A stretch of 64,000 bases of DNA from Takakia lepidozioides (GCA_030704615.1 CM060732.1:12088001-12152000), one strand, 5' to 3'; counted from the first letter of the stretch, positions 31,968-44,000 are shown. Notes: generated by a model from the letters alone, not told the origin. Translations and numbers: made by a program.

Positions 31968-32542
31968 TGTTTGCAACCAAAACTAAGTGCAAAAGTTTCA
32001 TTTTAACTCACAAAACAACGCCATTGATCCATATGGCGACTAACCAAACATGGCTGACTTCCAGCCCTTATAGGCACTCATTCACGCACTTTTCTTGACC
32101 ATAGCACGCCCCTTTGCACCTAATCCAGCCCCTGCACTTGCTGCTTCAAGAGTTGTGCTCCCTTCAAGCTTGAAGTTGAAACCCTAATTCACATATGCCC
32201 TACAAGTGCTTTTCTTTCACCCCAAGTGGAAACCAGCCCTAGCCCTTCCATTCTAGCTCTCTAAAGCTTGAAAATAAGAGCCTCAATGGGTTGAAGGCAT
32301 GCTCCACACATGCCCCACTCTCACCATAAGAGAATCAGCTCATTTGCTTCATTTCTTGCACCCACAAACCTGAAAATACAAGCTTCAGCGGGCTGAAAGC
32401 ATGCTCCACACATGCCCTACAGGGAAACCAGCCCCTTCCTTCCTTTCTTGCACTCCCAAACCTGAAAGTACAAGCCTTCAATAGGCTGACAGCATGCTCC
32501 ACACATGCATTGCCCTCACATAAGAGAAATCAGCTCTTCCCT
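31968..32542 (-). repeat. Possible 5' LTR or leader of the methyltransferase retrotransposon
   Basis: No coding signal. By position this follows the PBS-like site and continues past the CACTA insertion into 38782 and beyond. Because no second copy is in the window it cannot be proved to be an LTR. Confidence 0.3.
32262..32542. repeat. Tandem ~90-100-bp repeats, split by a CACTA insertion
   Basis: Three copies lie here and a fourth at 38782-38890. Each contains CCTGAAA.TACAAGC, TTCA..GGGCTGA, GGCATGCTCCACACATGC and an AGAGAAATCAGC-like end. The CACTA family A element is inserted between copies three and four. Confidence 0.85.
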
Positions 32543-33049
32543 CACTACAGGAAAAGGGGGGGGTTTCCGACGCCGCGGCGTCGTAAAACATACTACAACA
32601 AATTGCGGCTTTTATGACTCCCATGGGTGCGCAGTCATGACAGATTTGTGGCAGAAATGCCATTTGCAGTCATAAATGCCTTTGAAGTCATAACGCTGGT
32701 CTGGGGAAAGGTGTATATGCAACTGCATGACTCCGGACTCTGCGCAACACAGGTCAAACATGTTTGACCACGAATATTGGCATGGCGGATATGACTATCG
32801 GTCACGTTCATGGCTACACTAGAATGACGTGTGCATATTGCTAGACGGACATATGACTTTATGACTCTTACTCTAATGCATTCTGCCAAATCATCACATG
32901 GAAGAATCACTATACGACTGCACGTGTATGCTATTCTGGTTATATATATAATATATGAGTATTTATATTTGGAAAAAACGAGACTCTGACCACTAGAATG
33001 AATTAAAAAAAAAACAAAAAAAAATCAAAGTGCAAAAGATTAAAAAAAA

Positions 33050-33265
33050 GCACATCGGCTGGTAAGTGCACATTGTGTCGCCGTGGTGGTTCGAGGGTTC
33101 AAACCCGCTGCCCTACCCGTGTGTGGGATTGTTCGTGATGGTATCTCTGGGCTGATCGTCCTGTAGGTCTCATGGCCCATAAATGAAAGGGGGTTAATTT
33201 TTCCCCCTCCTCAAGGGCCTGAGGTTTCCTTTAAAAAACGAAAAAAAAGAAAAAAAATCAAAAAG
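33050..33265 (+). mobile_element. tRNA-derived SINE
   Basis: A tRNA-like head has an A-box-like TCGGCTGGTAAGTGC (33056-33070) and a strong B box GGTTCAAACCC (33096-33106). A tRNA-unrelated body follows, ending GTTTCCTTTAAAAAA and an A-rich tail (33230-33265). Another A-rich tract lies just upstream (33003-33050). RNA polymerase III boxes, body and tail are the normal SINE layout. It needs a LINE partner for movement. Confidence 0.7.
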
Positions 33266-33347
33266 TTGCTTATAGGGTTTGCAAAAAGGTTTAAAAACTT
33301 AAAAAGTTGCCCATCACGATAGCCGTGAACAGACTTAGAGCTCGCCG

Positions 33348-33652
33348 TTCTTGGGAGAGTCAGCTTCGTCTTAGCAGGCCGTGTTTCAATCTCTACCCGC
33401 TCGGCCCTGATTTTACAGCACGGATTAGAGCTTGCATGAGTTTCTTAAAGATCCTTCACGATGGTGGCATAACCGCAATTGCAAGGTGTGGCTTTTTCTT
33501 AATGTATGATGTGAAGAAGTTTGTCCATCCTGCAAATGTGGGTTGTTGGCTCCTGTTAGTACCATGATTTGGTACTCTTCCTGATGTTTACAAGGTTCTT
33601 GGGAGAGTTAGCTTGGTCTAGCACGCCGTGTTTCAATCTCTGCCCACTCAGC
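33348..33652 (+). repeat. Direct repeat pair, ~57 bp
   Basis: TTCTTGGGAGAGTCAGCTTC... at 33348-33403 recurs with few changes at 33597-33652; both contain GCCGTGTTTCAATCTCT. The spacer of about 190 bp has no recognised feature. Confidence 0.85.
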
Positions 33653-34182
33653 TGTACCGTGGTGGTTCTCACTGACCAATCCGACATTACCTAACTACAG
33701 ACACAAGCAGCACACACAAGAGGTCCTCTTGGGTTCATGGTCAGTCAAATCCTCCATGGGTCATGACACAAGGTCGAGGACAATGTGGTGAGGGCACCTT
33801 CTTCTTCGACCTATTTCAGCCTATTTTGCCCTCTCATCAGAGGAAGCCCTGAATTTGCGTATTGAAGTCGGTAAGTTAGCTCGTTGGGTGGATCTGTGGT
33901 GGTTTGGAGTGACTTTGATGTTACTCAGGCATTGTATCAGAGAACGGATATCGTCTTCAGGCCGTTGGCATGTCGGACATTTACTATCTCCTTTACCTCT
34001 CTACATCTGTGCAAAGATAGACTCCCCAACTTGAGTTTAAATTTCAGGTCTGGTGTCAAGGGTAGAGGTAGGCCCTTCAGATCATCCTTAAGGTCCGCTA
34101 TGTGCCCCTATAATCAGGTACGGGGAGAGGTGTACTTCAACCTGACCACATCATGTTGGTTTGTGGGGGCAAAGCATGTGTG

Positions 34183-34985
34183 AGCCTGGCAGCGGGCTGG
34201 AAAAGGGCAAAGACTTCCATGGTGACATCTTCAAAGCGCGAATTGTACCAGATATGATTCTGAGCACTGCCCTGGTGGACATGTATGCCAAATGCGAGCA
34301 TGCTACCTCTGAAGGCGCAAAGTTCCTAGGTGACATCGTCAAAGCTGGAATTGTACTAGATATCATTCTGAGCACTGCCATGCAGCACATGTATGCCAAA
34401 TGTGAGCCTGGCAGCCCTAGAACTGGGCAAAGAGGTCCATGGTGACATCGTCAAAGCTGGAATTGTACCAGATGTGATTCTGAGCACTGCCCTTGTGGAC
34501 ATGTATGCCAAATGTGAGCCTAACAGCCCTGGAAAAGAGAGCAGAGGCCATGGTGACATCGTCAAATTAGCTGGATTGTACCATATGTGATTCTGAACAC
34601 AAGTTTAGGCGAGCGTGGCAGCCCTGGAAAAGGGAGTAGAGGTCCATGGTGACATTGTCAAAGCTGGAACTGTACACCAAATCTGATTTTGAACACTGCC
34701 TTGGTGACATGTATGCCAAATGTGAGTATGATAGCTGTGGAATGGACGGACAGGTCCTCGGTGATATTGTCAAAGCTGAAATGTACCAGATGTCATTCTG
34801 AACTCTGCTCTGGTGGACATCTATGCCAAATGCGAGCCTGGCAGCCCTGGAAAATGGAGCAGATCCATGGTGTCAATGTCAAAGCTGGAATTGTACCAGA
34901 TGTCATTTGAACTATGCCCAGGTGGACATGTATGCCCAATGCGAGCCTGGCAGCTCTGGGAAAGGGCACAGAGGTCCATCATAGG
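34183..34985 (+). repeat. Amplified PPR-derived tandem array, ~7.5 copies of ~110 bp
   Basis: Each unit encodes a relic of one PPR segment: EKGKEVHGDIVKAGIVPDVI, then LSTALVDMYAKCE. Units begin near 34183, 34298, 34406, 34518, 34613, 34727, 34838 and (partial) 34948. Units have frameshifts, stops and a deletion (unit 4), so none is translated as a whole. In real PLS-type PPR proteins this motif recurs only every ~100 residues, with other motifs between. Here the same segment is repeated head to tail, so it is a minisatellite grown from a captured gene piece. Confidence 0.85.
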
Positions 34986-36267
34986 TCCTGCATGGGTAGA
35001 TGGTCAACTGGAAGCTGCAGAAGCAGCGGCACAATTGATAAAATCAGACACTGCTAATCAAGGTACCTTGTTCAACACATTTCACCCTGTTTTTCGGCCC
35101 TAAATTTTCATGTTGAATTCTGCAAGTTAGCTTGAGTAGATCTTTGATAGATTGGAGTGACTTTGACATCATACTGCCAACGTGACACCTGGAAAGTATC
35201 CAGAAACAGGTAACAGAGACGAGGCGAAGCTCTGACCCCAGTCAATGGTGGGACAATCGAGGCAAAAAGGTGAATGTATGTTGGATTGCAGAGAGTAGCA
35301 GACGCAATTCAGCATAGGAACTAGTGTGATAATCTGAGTTGGGTGTTTCCTAGAACAAATCTAGGTTGTCATTGTCAGATGCTAGCAGCAAGGCAAGGAT
35401 GAATGCATGATTGTGCAGAGGCATGGATAGTTGAAGGAGCAGGGGTAGAGTGACTGCTGCTAGGAATAAATAGTGTGGGGGTGAATTACTTGGTGGCATT
35501 GCATACAAGGATTTGTATCTATGGTGAGCCAGTGTTGGTGAGGAGGGTATGTCTTGTCGTTTTGTGGCCAAGGGTTCAATGTGCAGTATGGTCGTCTATG
35601 AGAATCTGGTTGTTTAAGTTTCTGTCCAATGGGCTGGGTATTTGTAAGCTGATTGCTATGAGTTTGATTTTGGTGGTAGGCTGGAGCAGGGGTGGAATGC
35701 AAGGGTAAGCAAAACATCTGGTCTGGCCGCATGGCCTGTGCATTTTACCAGGTTATGAGGGTAATTGTTTCATGTGAGGGTAATTTTTTATGCGTGTCAG
35801 ATGGTGGGAGACGTAATTCAGCTATGGAAGAGTGTGGAGGAGGTGGAGGGACTATGGCGGTGCAGTCCGTTCCTTACTTCCCAGCAACAGCAGCTGCTAT
35901 TGAAGGCCATTGATTCAGGTATTTTTATGGTCCCCAGCCATTACAGGAACTTAGGATGAGTCTTGGGGGTTCATTTTTACAATTTTGGGCTCCTTTGCAG
36001 GTTACAACAGTCAATGGTTGGGAAATGGATGCTCCATGCTTTGCTGCTGGGGTCTACCTGCAGTTAACCTTTGGACTTCAGCAATGGCAATAACAAAGAA
36101 GTGATGTAAACCAACTCAGAACTCCAGGCCATTGGTTTACTAGTAAAAAATTTGCTGGATTTTTGGATGTTCAGAGGGATGGTTTTCTGAACCTCTGCAC
36201 ATCAGGTGCGCAATCCTGCTGTTTCTCTGGCCGTGAATGACTAGAGAGACATAAAAAGAGAGCACGA

Positions 36268-36435
36268 GATGTCATCGTGAACATTGCTCTGGTGGCCATG
36301 TATGCTAAATGTGGGAGCATTGAGGATGCCAAGGGGGTATGGCTGAACGAGATGTGGTGTCATGGAATGCGATGCTTGCACCGGGGTGTGCAGAGCAGGA
36401 GCGCGGGATGGGGCTTTGGAGACCTGAAAGCAAAT
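36268..36435 (+). pseudogene. PPR gene fragment (PLS type)
   Basis: Plus-strand translation gives VNIALVAMYAKCGSIEDAKG and, after frameshifts, a VVSWNAMLA-like and GCAEQERG-like segment. That is the junction of two PPR motifs in plant organelle RNA-binding proteins. There is no start, no further motif and no DYW domain. It is a captured piece inside the CACTA family B element. Confidence 0.75.
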
Positions 36436-38497
36436 GATGGGGAAAGGGTTGAAGGTACCTTCTTCAACATATTTCACCCTGTTTTCCTTGCTACTGTTTG
36501 CTTTGACAATTCCAGGCTGTCGTTGTCAGCTGCTAGCAGCAAGGCAAGGATGAATGCTTGATTTGTACAGAGGCATGGATAGCTTAAGGAGTAGAGATAG
36601 AGTGTGGGTGATGCAGGGTGATGGGCAGTGGGCAAGACGTCTTTGTATAAATGTGAGTGACCTTCATATCCTCCTGGCTCTCATTTTTAGTGCACGTTTC
36701 TTTGTGAAGTATGTGACTTCGCCAACACACACCAACCTGTTTGCTTTGGTTTGTTTATGAGTCCATGGGATAGAAGTTACCATAACAACACTGGCATTGG
36801 TTTTTCTCTTAATTGTTCCACCTTGGCAGGTTGCTCAGTGACCTTCCTTGGACGCTTTGGAGTATAGTGAGTGAGTGTCTCACAATGCAATGTTGGTTGG
36901 TGCATCTTATGCAAGAACTTGGAAAACAAACATATGTCCTTGCTGTAGTGATTCTTAAAGCCATGCAAGCCTTAGTTTTTGATGGGTTTTAGATTGATGG
37001 AATACATGAGTTAGTTTTAAGATTCGGGTGAACACTTGTCAAAGTGTTATAGTTAGACAATATAATTCACATGAGAACATGTGACTATTTTATGTATTTT
37101 TAGATTGCGACAAAAATGATAATGATAAATAGATTGATAAATAGAACCGGTGTACAATCTCTTGGGTTTGCACGGCTTGGCACAGTTATGTCTTGCTGCC
37201 TTGTTCTGTTTGTATTATATATTATATTTAATTGTTGTAATAGACATGTATATGACTTTTATCATAGTCATAATAATGACTACATCTATTTTCACTCTCC
37301 AATGGTACTACACCACGCGGTGGATATATAAATATATAAATATATAAAAAAATATCAATACACCCTTCATGACACATGTCAATCTGCTGAGGGACCACGT
37401 GTAAAAACTGCAATGCGCCACGTGTTGCAACCGGATTAACACGCAGTCATAGTTCATAGTCATGGAGTGTTCAGTCATTCAGTAAAGCCAGCACTACCCC
37501 CACAGCAGCTCAGGCGCCACGTCACAGCCAGCCCGGAGAGTCATATCTGCCATGTCACAACTAACCAGGCTTTTACGTCTTCAGAGTCAGGAAGTCGTAA
37601 ATGGCTTCCATAACTGCATTTGCAGTCATAAAACAGAGACGTAAAAGCCGCAATCTGTTGTAGTGACAGCCCTTTTCAGGTAGGGGGAAAAACCCAAATT
37701 TGCGACGCCCGGGCGTCGCCAAAAAAACGTCCTAAATTTGCAACCAATCGGGGTCGCAAATAGGCGAAACCGCGATTTGTGACGCCCGAGCGTCGGAAAG
37801 AAAAAAAAAAAAAAAAAACCTACTCTGCAGTGCAGAATTAGAATTGCGACGCCCGGACCTCACAATTTAAGGGGTGCATTTGAATTTAGGCGGGAAAAAT
37901 TTGTATTTGAAATTTGAATTTCAAAAACTTGTTGACCATTGAGTTCGGTTCTGTCTAATGGCGATATGTTCATTGTTCTACATATATCATGCAATGCATA
38001 CTTAAACCTAAGACCTCCACGTTATAACATTTCTAAGACACTACAAACTAACCATCACACCTACGCTACATCTATGTATCACAAAAGCAATCTAAATATA
38101 TATATACACATATAAAGATTTCCTTCAAGAGCCTTCAAGTTCCTTCTAAGAAGGTCTCTCTTATGACGCCGGGGAACTTCCACAGCCTTAATGCCCAGCC
38201 CCAGCCCCAGCATCGTCGCCGTTGTTGCACCCCCCCCCCACCGCCAGGTGCCCCAAACGACGTCATTGTGATGACCTAAGCTGACCACAACACCATTGCG
38301 ACCCCCTGTGGCGACGCCGTTGCAACCCCCTGGCGTCGCAATATTGGGCGTCCCAGCGCGGGGCGCCCCTAGCGACGCTTTTGTGAAGTAAAGGGCCGCA
38401 AAGCCAAAAAAAAAACAAAAAAAAAACTCCCACTATGATGATGCTGTTGCGACGCCCTGGCGTCGCAGAGCCCTTAGTGACGCCGAGGCGTCGCAAC

Positions 38498-38551
<54 letters not shown>

Positions 38552-38781
38552 AATTTCCGACGCCGGGGCGTTGCAAGAAAAAAAAATCCGTCACAACGAG
38601 GGCCATCTTTCCTCCTTCATGCCACCTTACGACGGCTGGGCGTCGTAATGGTGTCGCGGCAGGGGATTGCGACGCCGGGGCGTCGCAAAAAAATGCCATG
38701 GGCTGGGCGTCGCAGGCTTAGCGCCGCGCGGGGCGTGGGGGCGCGGCTGGCGTCGCAACCCCCCCCCCATTTGCTGTAGTG

Positions 38782-39340
38782 CCTCTTCCTTGCTTGCCCT
38801 CCAAGCTTGAAGATGGAAGCTTCAATGGGCTGCATGCATGCTCCACACATGCAACCCCTTCACACAAGAGGCATCAGCCCCCTATCTTGGTTCTTCGGCT
38901 CCTTGATGCTCTCTAAGACAAGACTAAGCACTCCACAGCCTTTGCCAAGCTCCTGAAACCCTAAGGCTTACATTTTCCAGCCACAAGACACTTCTCTTGT
39001 GGTACAAGAGCTCTTCTTCCAGGTTCTGAAACCTTAGGTGCACATTCCATGGCCTTGCCGCACCTCTTAGCTTCTGTTCCAGCCCCGTTCCAGCCCTGCT
39101 CTTGCCATGGCAAGAGCCCTTTCAATGCTGAAGCTCGAGATTGAAACCCAATCTCAACATACTCCACAAAGTGCACTGATTTGCCCCAAGCCAAATTAGC
39201 CCTTTCGCTTGGTCTTGCAATCCTTCACATAATGAAAGCCCGCATTCCCAAGGCCAGTTCTCAGCTTTGCCACCAAAGCCACTATAACCTGCTTTTGACT
39301 AATCTTCTTCCCAATCGTGCTTGCTCATGCATGTACACAA
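38782..39340. other. Continuation of the sequence interrupted by CACTA copy 2; no gene
   Basis: 38782-38890 completes the ~95-bp tandem repeats of 32262-32542. The rest is non-coding with repeated CTTGCCATGG/CCAGCCC stretches and may be LTR or leader of the methyltransferase retrotransposon. Confidence 0.35.
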
Positions 39341-39344
39341 TCTG

Positions 39345-39785
39345 AAACCATCAAGGTGCTCTGGAATTACCTGCAACATGGTGCTTTCATCTCTGAAGCT
39401 GAAGATCGAATGCCAAGGTCTGACACCCTTCTTTCATTCTTCTCAATCTCTATGATGACTCTCTTTGGTCTGATTGGTATGGGCGGCACTTCGTGTCCAT
39501 GTATTGTGGCATATCTGGAAAATACGCTGCTCTTCCATGTTTGATGGCATTCTGCCCGGTGTTAGAGTGTTGTTATATAGAGCTCACTCAGACTTGCAGT
39601 CTGAAGCTCGGAAGGCATGGAAATTGGTGGTTACAGTTTTTCACAAAAGCTCAGAGGACAGGCGACAACAACTACTCACTCATTTTGACTCGACTTGGGG
39701 AAATGGAAGCATCTTCTGCACCAGAGTTGCCGATTTGCAAGTTTCATGGAGCAACACCTTCCCTGCATGCTGGGTGTTCAATTAG
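39345..39785 (+). pseudogene. LINE ORF2 C-terminal fragment
   Basis: The frame WAALRVHVLWHIWKIRCSSM followed by AHSDLQSEARKAWKLVV resembles the end of plant L1 ORF2 after the zf-RVT domain. It is short, without the rest of ORF2, and directly precedes ORF1 of another LINE at 39839. Identification is from the WHIWK context and is moderate. Confidence 0.5.
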
Positions 39786-39838
39786 CACGAAGGCCTCCCA
39801 ACACACTCGCGACGCTCCGCTCGCGCGTCTCTTCCACC

Positions 39839-40932
39839 ATGCACTCGTCTAAACGTCAAAGGACGGTCGACGAGGAGGGGGACTCGCCCTCGCCCTCGCC
39901 TCACCCAAGTTCTCATCTATTTCTACATCCTGGCCCGACCTCTCAGCATACTTCTCCCATGCGACAGTACTCCACGCGGAGTGCCGATATCCAAATTCTA
40001 CGGAATCAAGTAGCTACCCTGCAATCTCGTTGCATCTCTGAGGATGCACTGCAGCATCTGCTCGTAGCACGAGATAAAGACGTCGAGAAATTGTTTGCAG
40101 CCAAGGACAAGGATGTCGAGAGGTTGTGTGCAATTCGGGACAAAGCTTTAGAGAGTTTGCAAGCTGAAGTGTCTGTCTTGCGAGCTTTTATTCTAGAGAG
40201 CAATACCAAAGCACGGAGAGTTTGTTGAAACAACTCAATACCAAAGCAACATGCACTCGTATCTCCAAAATAGAAGGGGAAGTGAGAACCATAATAGAGA
40301 GGGACCATTCCAGTGCACCCACGGCAAGTATCCACCAACAGATGGAAACTCTTTACTAAAGAGCTGGAAACCCACAAGGCGACGACTTCTTCAATGGCCC
40401 GAGAACTCCAAGCCCATAAGGCTGAGGCTTCTTCTTGGGCTAACATAGTCAAGGGAAGCACAGGACCATCCAACAACATTTTCTGCTCTTTAGAAATGGC
40501 AGTATTGGCTACCTTGCGGGATGAACAACAACGGGCTTCAAAGCCCTTAACATCCGGGTCACTGGGAAGTTGGGGAACCTGGCAGAGGGTGACCCCCTTG
40601 AAGCGGCAACCACCCTCATCCAGCAAAACCTGGCTCTACCACAAGGAGCAAGTGACATTGAACGGGCTTTGGCGTGCAAGAACTTTGGATCACAAGGTCA
40701 TGTTCATCAGATTAAAGACAGGAGTGCCAGGGAGAGGGTTCTCCGCCAAAGGCCTCAATTGAGAGGACACGACATGTATTTGAATGATGATCTGACCCCC
40801 ATGCAATACAATGCCATGCGGGCTCAACTCAAGCAGGTCAAACAGGCTCGGGCACAAGGACATTACGCGGTATACCGAGATGGGAGGGTAATTATTAGAC
40901 AACAAGAGCGTCGTGCCTCTACCTCAAAATAG
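39839..40932 (+). pseudogene. LINE ORF1 (coiled coil and RNA-binding C-domain)
   Basis: Begins MHSSKRQRTVDEEGD with a Ser/Pro-rich N-terminus and a coiled coil built on imperfect repeats ARDKDVEKLF, AKDKDVERLC, IRDKALESL (40060-40160). After frameshifts near 40225, 40480 and 40570 the C-domain follows: a DPLEAATTLI segment, ARERVLRQRPQLRGHDMYLN and DDLTPMQYNAMRAQL, ending with a stop at 40930-40932. This layout matches L1-like ORF1 proteins that coat LINE RNA. Not functional as it stands. Confidence 0.75.
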
Positions 40933-40963
40933 GGGTCGAGGCCCCATGAGACCACCACATGCT

Positions 40964-42033
40964 CACATCTAAACATTGGCTCAAGGAACTGCAATGGCTC
41001 ATTGTGGAGCCATCCACAAGGGCTCTTGGATATTATCCTTTCAAAGTGTGATAGTCTTTTTCTCTTGGAAACTCATGCGTATGAAGGAAAGGACCCCCCT
41101 TCTATTCTCAGATATAGCTTCCAGTCAATGACCCGTCCACGCACAGGTCTCAAAGGCTCTGGTGGTGTTGCTTGCTACTTTGCTGACTGCCTCTCCCATC
41201 TGTTTCTTTCCCATACAAAGATCCATTGGCAAGGTACATTTGGTGTCACATCAAAGGCTACAACTCTCAACCAAACATTTTATTGGAAGGATGTTACTTT
41301 GCCCCGGTTGTAGCTCCACACAGTGGCCTCCACATGCATACAGATTCACCGTACATCCCTTTGGAAGAGGATTTGTCCCGTCTCCATACTGATCCACACA
41401 CAGACATCTTTTTGGTTGGAGACTTCAACGGCCGCACATGATCACTACAGGCCCCAACTTTCGACCCGACGGACCCTCTGGACATCCAACACTCACATAT
41501 GGTCTTGGAGAGGCAAAGCGCGGATGTCTCTAGCGAAATTATAAGCTATGGTCACCATCTAATCAAGTTATGTGAGATTCAGGGGCTTGTCATCTACAAT
41601 GGCACGACCAATTTCAAATCCTCTAGTCATTTCACCTGCAACACGTAGAAGGGACAGAGTGTGGTCAACTATTTCTTGGGGATCCCCAACACAACTCATA
41701 GGGTTGGTTCTTTCTACATCACGAGGTACCCAGATGCTGATCACTCTTGCCTTTCCTTTGCATTTCCTTCCATCTCTTCTCTCGTGAGGGCTCCTCCGCT
41801 TCTCTCCTTTCACACCCACATATTCACTTCAAATACCCCCTTCTCTCACTTACACGACGCTGACTATGAAACTTGCCTAGCTTCAATCCTCTTTCCATCT
41901 TAGCTCTACCATCTACTGATGATAAGGCTACCCATCTAACACACGCTCTTTGGGACTCAGCCCCGCATTCCTTCCGGCCAATCACCCTCCCATCTACCTC
42001 CTCACCCCTCTCCACTCGTAGATGGGTAGTTGT
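40964..42033 (+). pseudogene. LINE endonuclease domain (broken)
   Basis: Segments in order across three frames: LNIGSRNCNGSLW, SLFLLETHAYEGKD (catalytic Glu), GSGGVACYFADCLSHLFLSH, IFLVGDFNGRT (Asp/Asn), a VVNYFLGIPN segment and DADHSCLSF (Asp-His). Frameshifts near 41290 and 41560 and stops break it. It follows ORF1 by about 30 bp and is interrupted by a MITE at 42034. Confidence 0.85.
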
Positions 42034-42671
42034 AGGCTACGGTGGACCAAAAACTGCGTAACATGGCAGTTTCTGCAGTGACCTCCTTTCATGGTACCTT
42101 TTATAGTGAAATCACAACTCAATATTTCATACAAGTTTATACGGTCTAAGATTTGTAACTATAGTAGAGAGATACTCCAATTTTTTTATTGTAAAAAAGA
42201 TCATCTATGAAAGAGCTATGGACTCTTAAAGTTGAATCTTATGGACTGCAATATTACACATGAAAACCCATATGGACTAAAAAAACATTATATACATCTA
42301 AGTAATAACAAAAACAAAAACACATTAGGGGTGCCATTTTTGAAAGCTACCCAAATGTACTTTTATATGGACTAAAAACATCAAGGAACTAGGCCCAAAC
42401 TGGGCCTATTTTCCCTAATGTCCATCATCCTCATTTGGTATTCAAAAATCTCTAATTATTATAAATAAAAAAGTTTTTATTTTTCAGAATTAAATACTAA
42501 AATTTCTAATAAAAAAATTCTAGCCTATTTGGGATGGGACTTTTTACTAAAAGTGTTAAATATATCATATCTATCATCTAAAATTAAATATTTGGATAAA
42601 TTCCCTTAATTTGAGGTACCTATATAGACTTTTACGGAGGAAAAATCTGCCTCTTTTGGTCCACCGTACCC
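42034..42671. mobile_element. TIR transposon / MITE inside the LINE, ~638 bp
   Basis: The left end GGCTACGGTGGACCAAAA (42034-42051) and right end TTTTGGTCCACCGTACCC (42653-42671) are inverted repeats. The interior is AT-rich, non-coding, with repeated ATATGGACTAAAAA. LINE coding sense stops at the left edge and resumes at the right edge. No target duplication was recognised. Confidence 0.75.
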
Positions 42672-44000
42672 TGCAACTGCCCAGATATGCACATTTTTAT
42701 GACGAAGAATGCAAAGTAGCTAGACGTCAGAGCAAATCTCTACTCCTAGATATCCATTCCTCTCCACATTCCAAAAACCTAGCTCTCAAGCACTATAAGT
42801 CCCTCATTAGATCCAAAAAAAGAGCCTACACTCTCAAGCTGCAATCTACTTTCCTTGCAAAAGCTGTCAGATTTTCTCCTTGTTCTTCTTGGTCCCTCCT
42901 TAAACCTCATAGAGACCCACCTGCAATCACTGACATTCACGTCTGGCATGAGTATGCCCAGTCATTGTATCATTCCCCAAGCCAAACTCCCTCTCCCATA
43001 ACCTCTAAACCCATACACTTATCTCTTTTTACTACAGTCAACGTCAGTAAGGCAATCAAGAAGCTGCAAAATGGCAGGGCATTGGATATTATTTCAGGGC
43101 TATAGGGTGAATTCATCAAGCACGCGGCACCCACTTTGGCCCCATTTATAGCTCACCTCTTCAATGAGGCAGTGTAAGATGGCTTTCCAACAGAGTGGAC
43201 AAATAGCATCATCCACCCCTTCTTCAAGAGCGGTGACATGCTTGCACCGACCAACTATCGTACAATTATGGTGTCATCAATGATGGCTAAGCTGTTTGGG
43301 GCAGTAGTGGCCATGGAGTTGGATGATTGGGCTGAATCCTCTCACATACGTGCTAAGGGACAAATGGGTTTTCCTCGCAACAGATCCATTCTTGACCACA
43401 TTTTCACTCTTCAGGTTATGGTGGAATGTGCTAGCTTTGACAAAAAAACTGGTTTATGTCTGCTTCGTTGACTTCCACGAGGTTTGTGATATGGTTCCTC
43501 GCGACCTTCTTTTCCAACGGCTCCATAGGGTGGGAGTCCCCCATGACATTCTCTATGCCATTTCCTCCATGTATGAGATCGTCACTGGCATGGTCAATGT
43601 CGTAGGGGAATTCTCAACTGAGAACGTCCATAGCAACATTGGGGTCAAACAGGGCTGCCCCCTCTCACCTACCCTGTTCGGAATCTACATTGACGCCTTG
43701 GAAGTTTACATCTCAAAAAACCATGGAGTGGGTGTGCCATTAGATGGAGAACACAATCAGATCTCCATGGATCTCCTCTACGCGGATTATGTTGTCTGGC
43801 ACAATCTCCTGTCTTCCTGCAACGCCATCTCCACATCCTGGAACAGTTCTCCAAAGACTATGGGCTGCAAGTCAACCTTAGCAAAACCAAGATCATGGTT
43901 TTCAATGGGCAGGCCGACCGCAGATTCTTCCTCAACAATCGGGAGGTTGAGATAGTCAAATCGTACCGGTATCTGGGTCTGGTTATCCACTGCAGATCTG
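42672..44000 (+). pseudogene. LINE reverse transcriptase (broken, YADY)
   Basis: LINE RT motifs across frames: NYRTIMVSSMMAKLF, GQMGFPRNRSILDHIF, VDFHEVCDMVPRDLL (first catalytic Asp), GVKQGCPLSPTLFG, DLLYADYVVW, a NLSKTKIMVF segment and a YRYLGLVIH segment. The catalytic box reads YADY instead of YADD. Stops near 43105 and 43175 and frameshifts near 43450 and 43800 also kill it. The stretch before RT (EECKVARRQSK, SKKRAYTLKL) is the usual linker. Confidence 0.9.

Larger units (their letters stand above)
32591..37665. mobile_element. CACTA transposon family B, 5075 bp, nested, carrying PPR fragments
   Basis: Left end TACTACAACAAATTGCGGCT, right end complement CACTACAACAGATTGCGGCT (first base of the left end mutated C to T). 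The target duplication ACA (32588-32590, 37666-37668) interrupts family A sequence that is continuous in copy 1. AGTCAT/ATGACT subterminal motifs are frequent at both ends (32620-32880, 37430-37640). The interior holds a SINE, an amplified PPR-derived array and a further PPR fragment, but no transposase: a gene-capturing, non-autonomous CACTA. Confidence 0.93.
32543..38781. mobile_element. CACTA transposon family A, copy 2, containing a nested family B element
   Basis: It starts CACTACAGGAAAAGGGGG at 32543 and ends TTTGCTGTAGTG at 38781, flanked by the target duplication CCT (32540-32542, 38782-38784). Its own sequence is 32543-32590 plus 37666-38781, about 1.16 kb, close to copy 1. It carries the GCGACGCC/GGCGTCGC palindromes and long poly-T and poly-A runs. 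The central part is inverted relative to copy 1 (see findings). No transposase. Confidence 0.93.
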
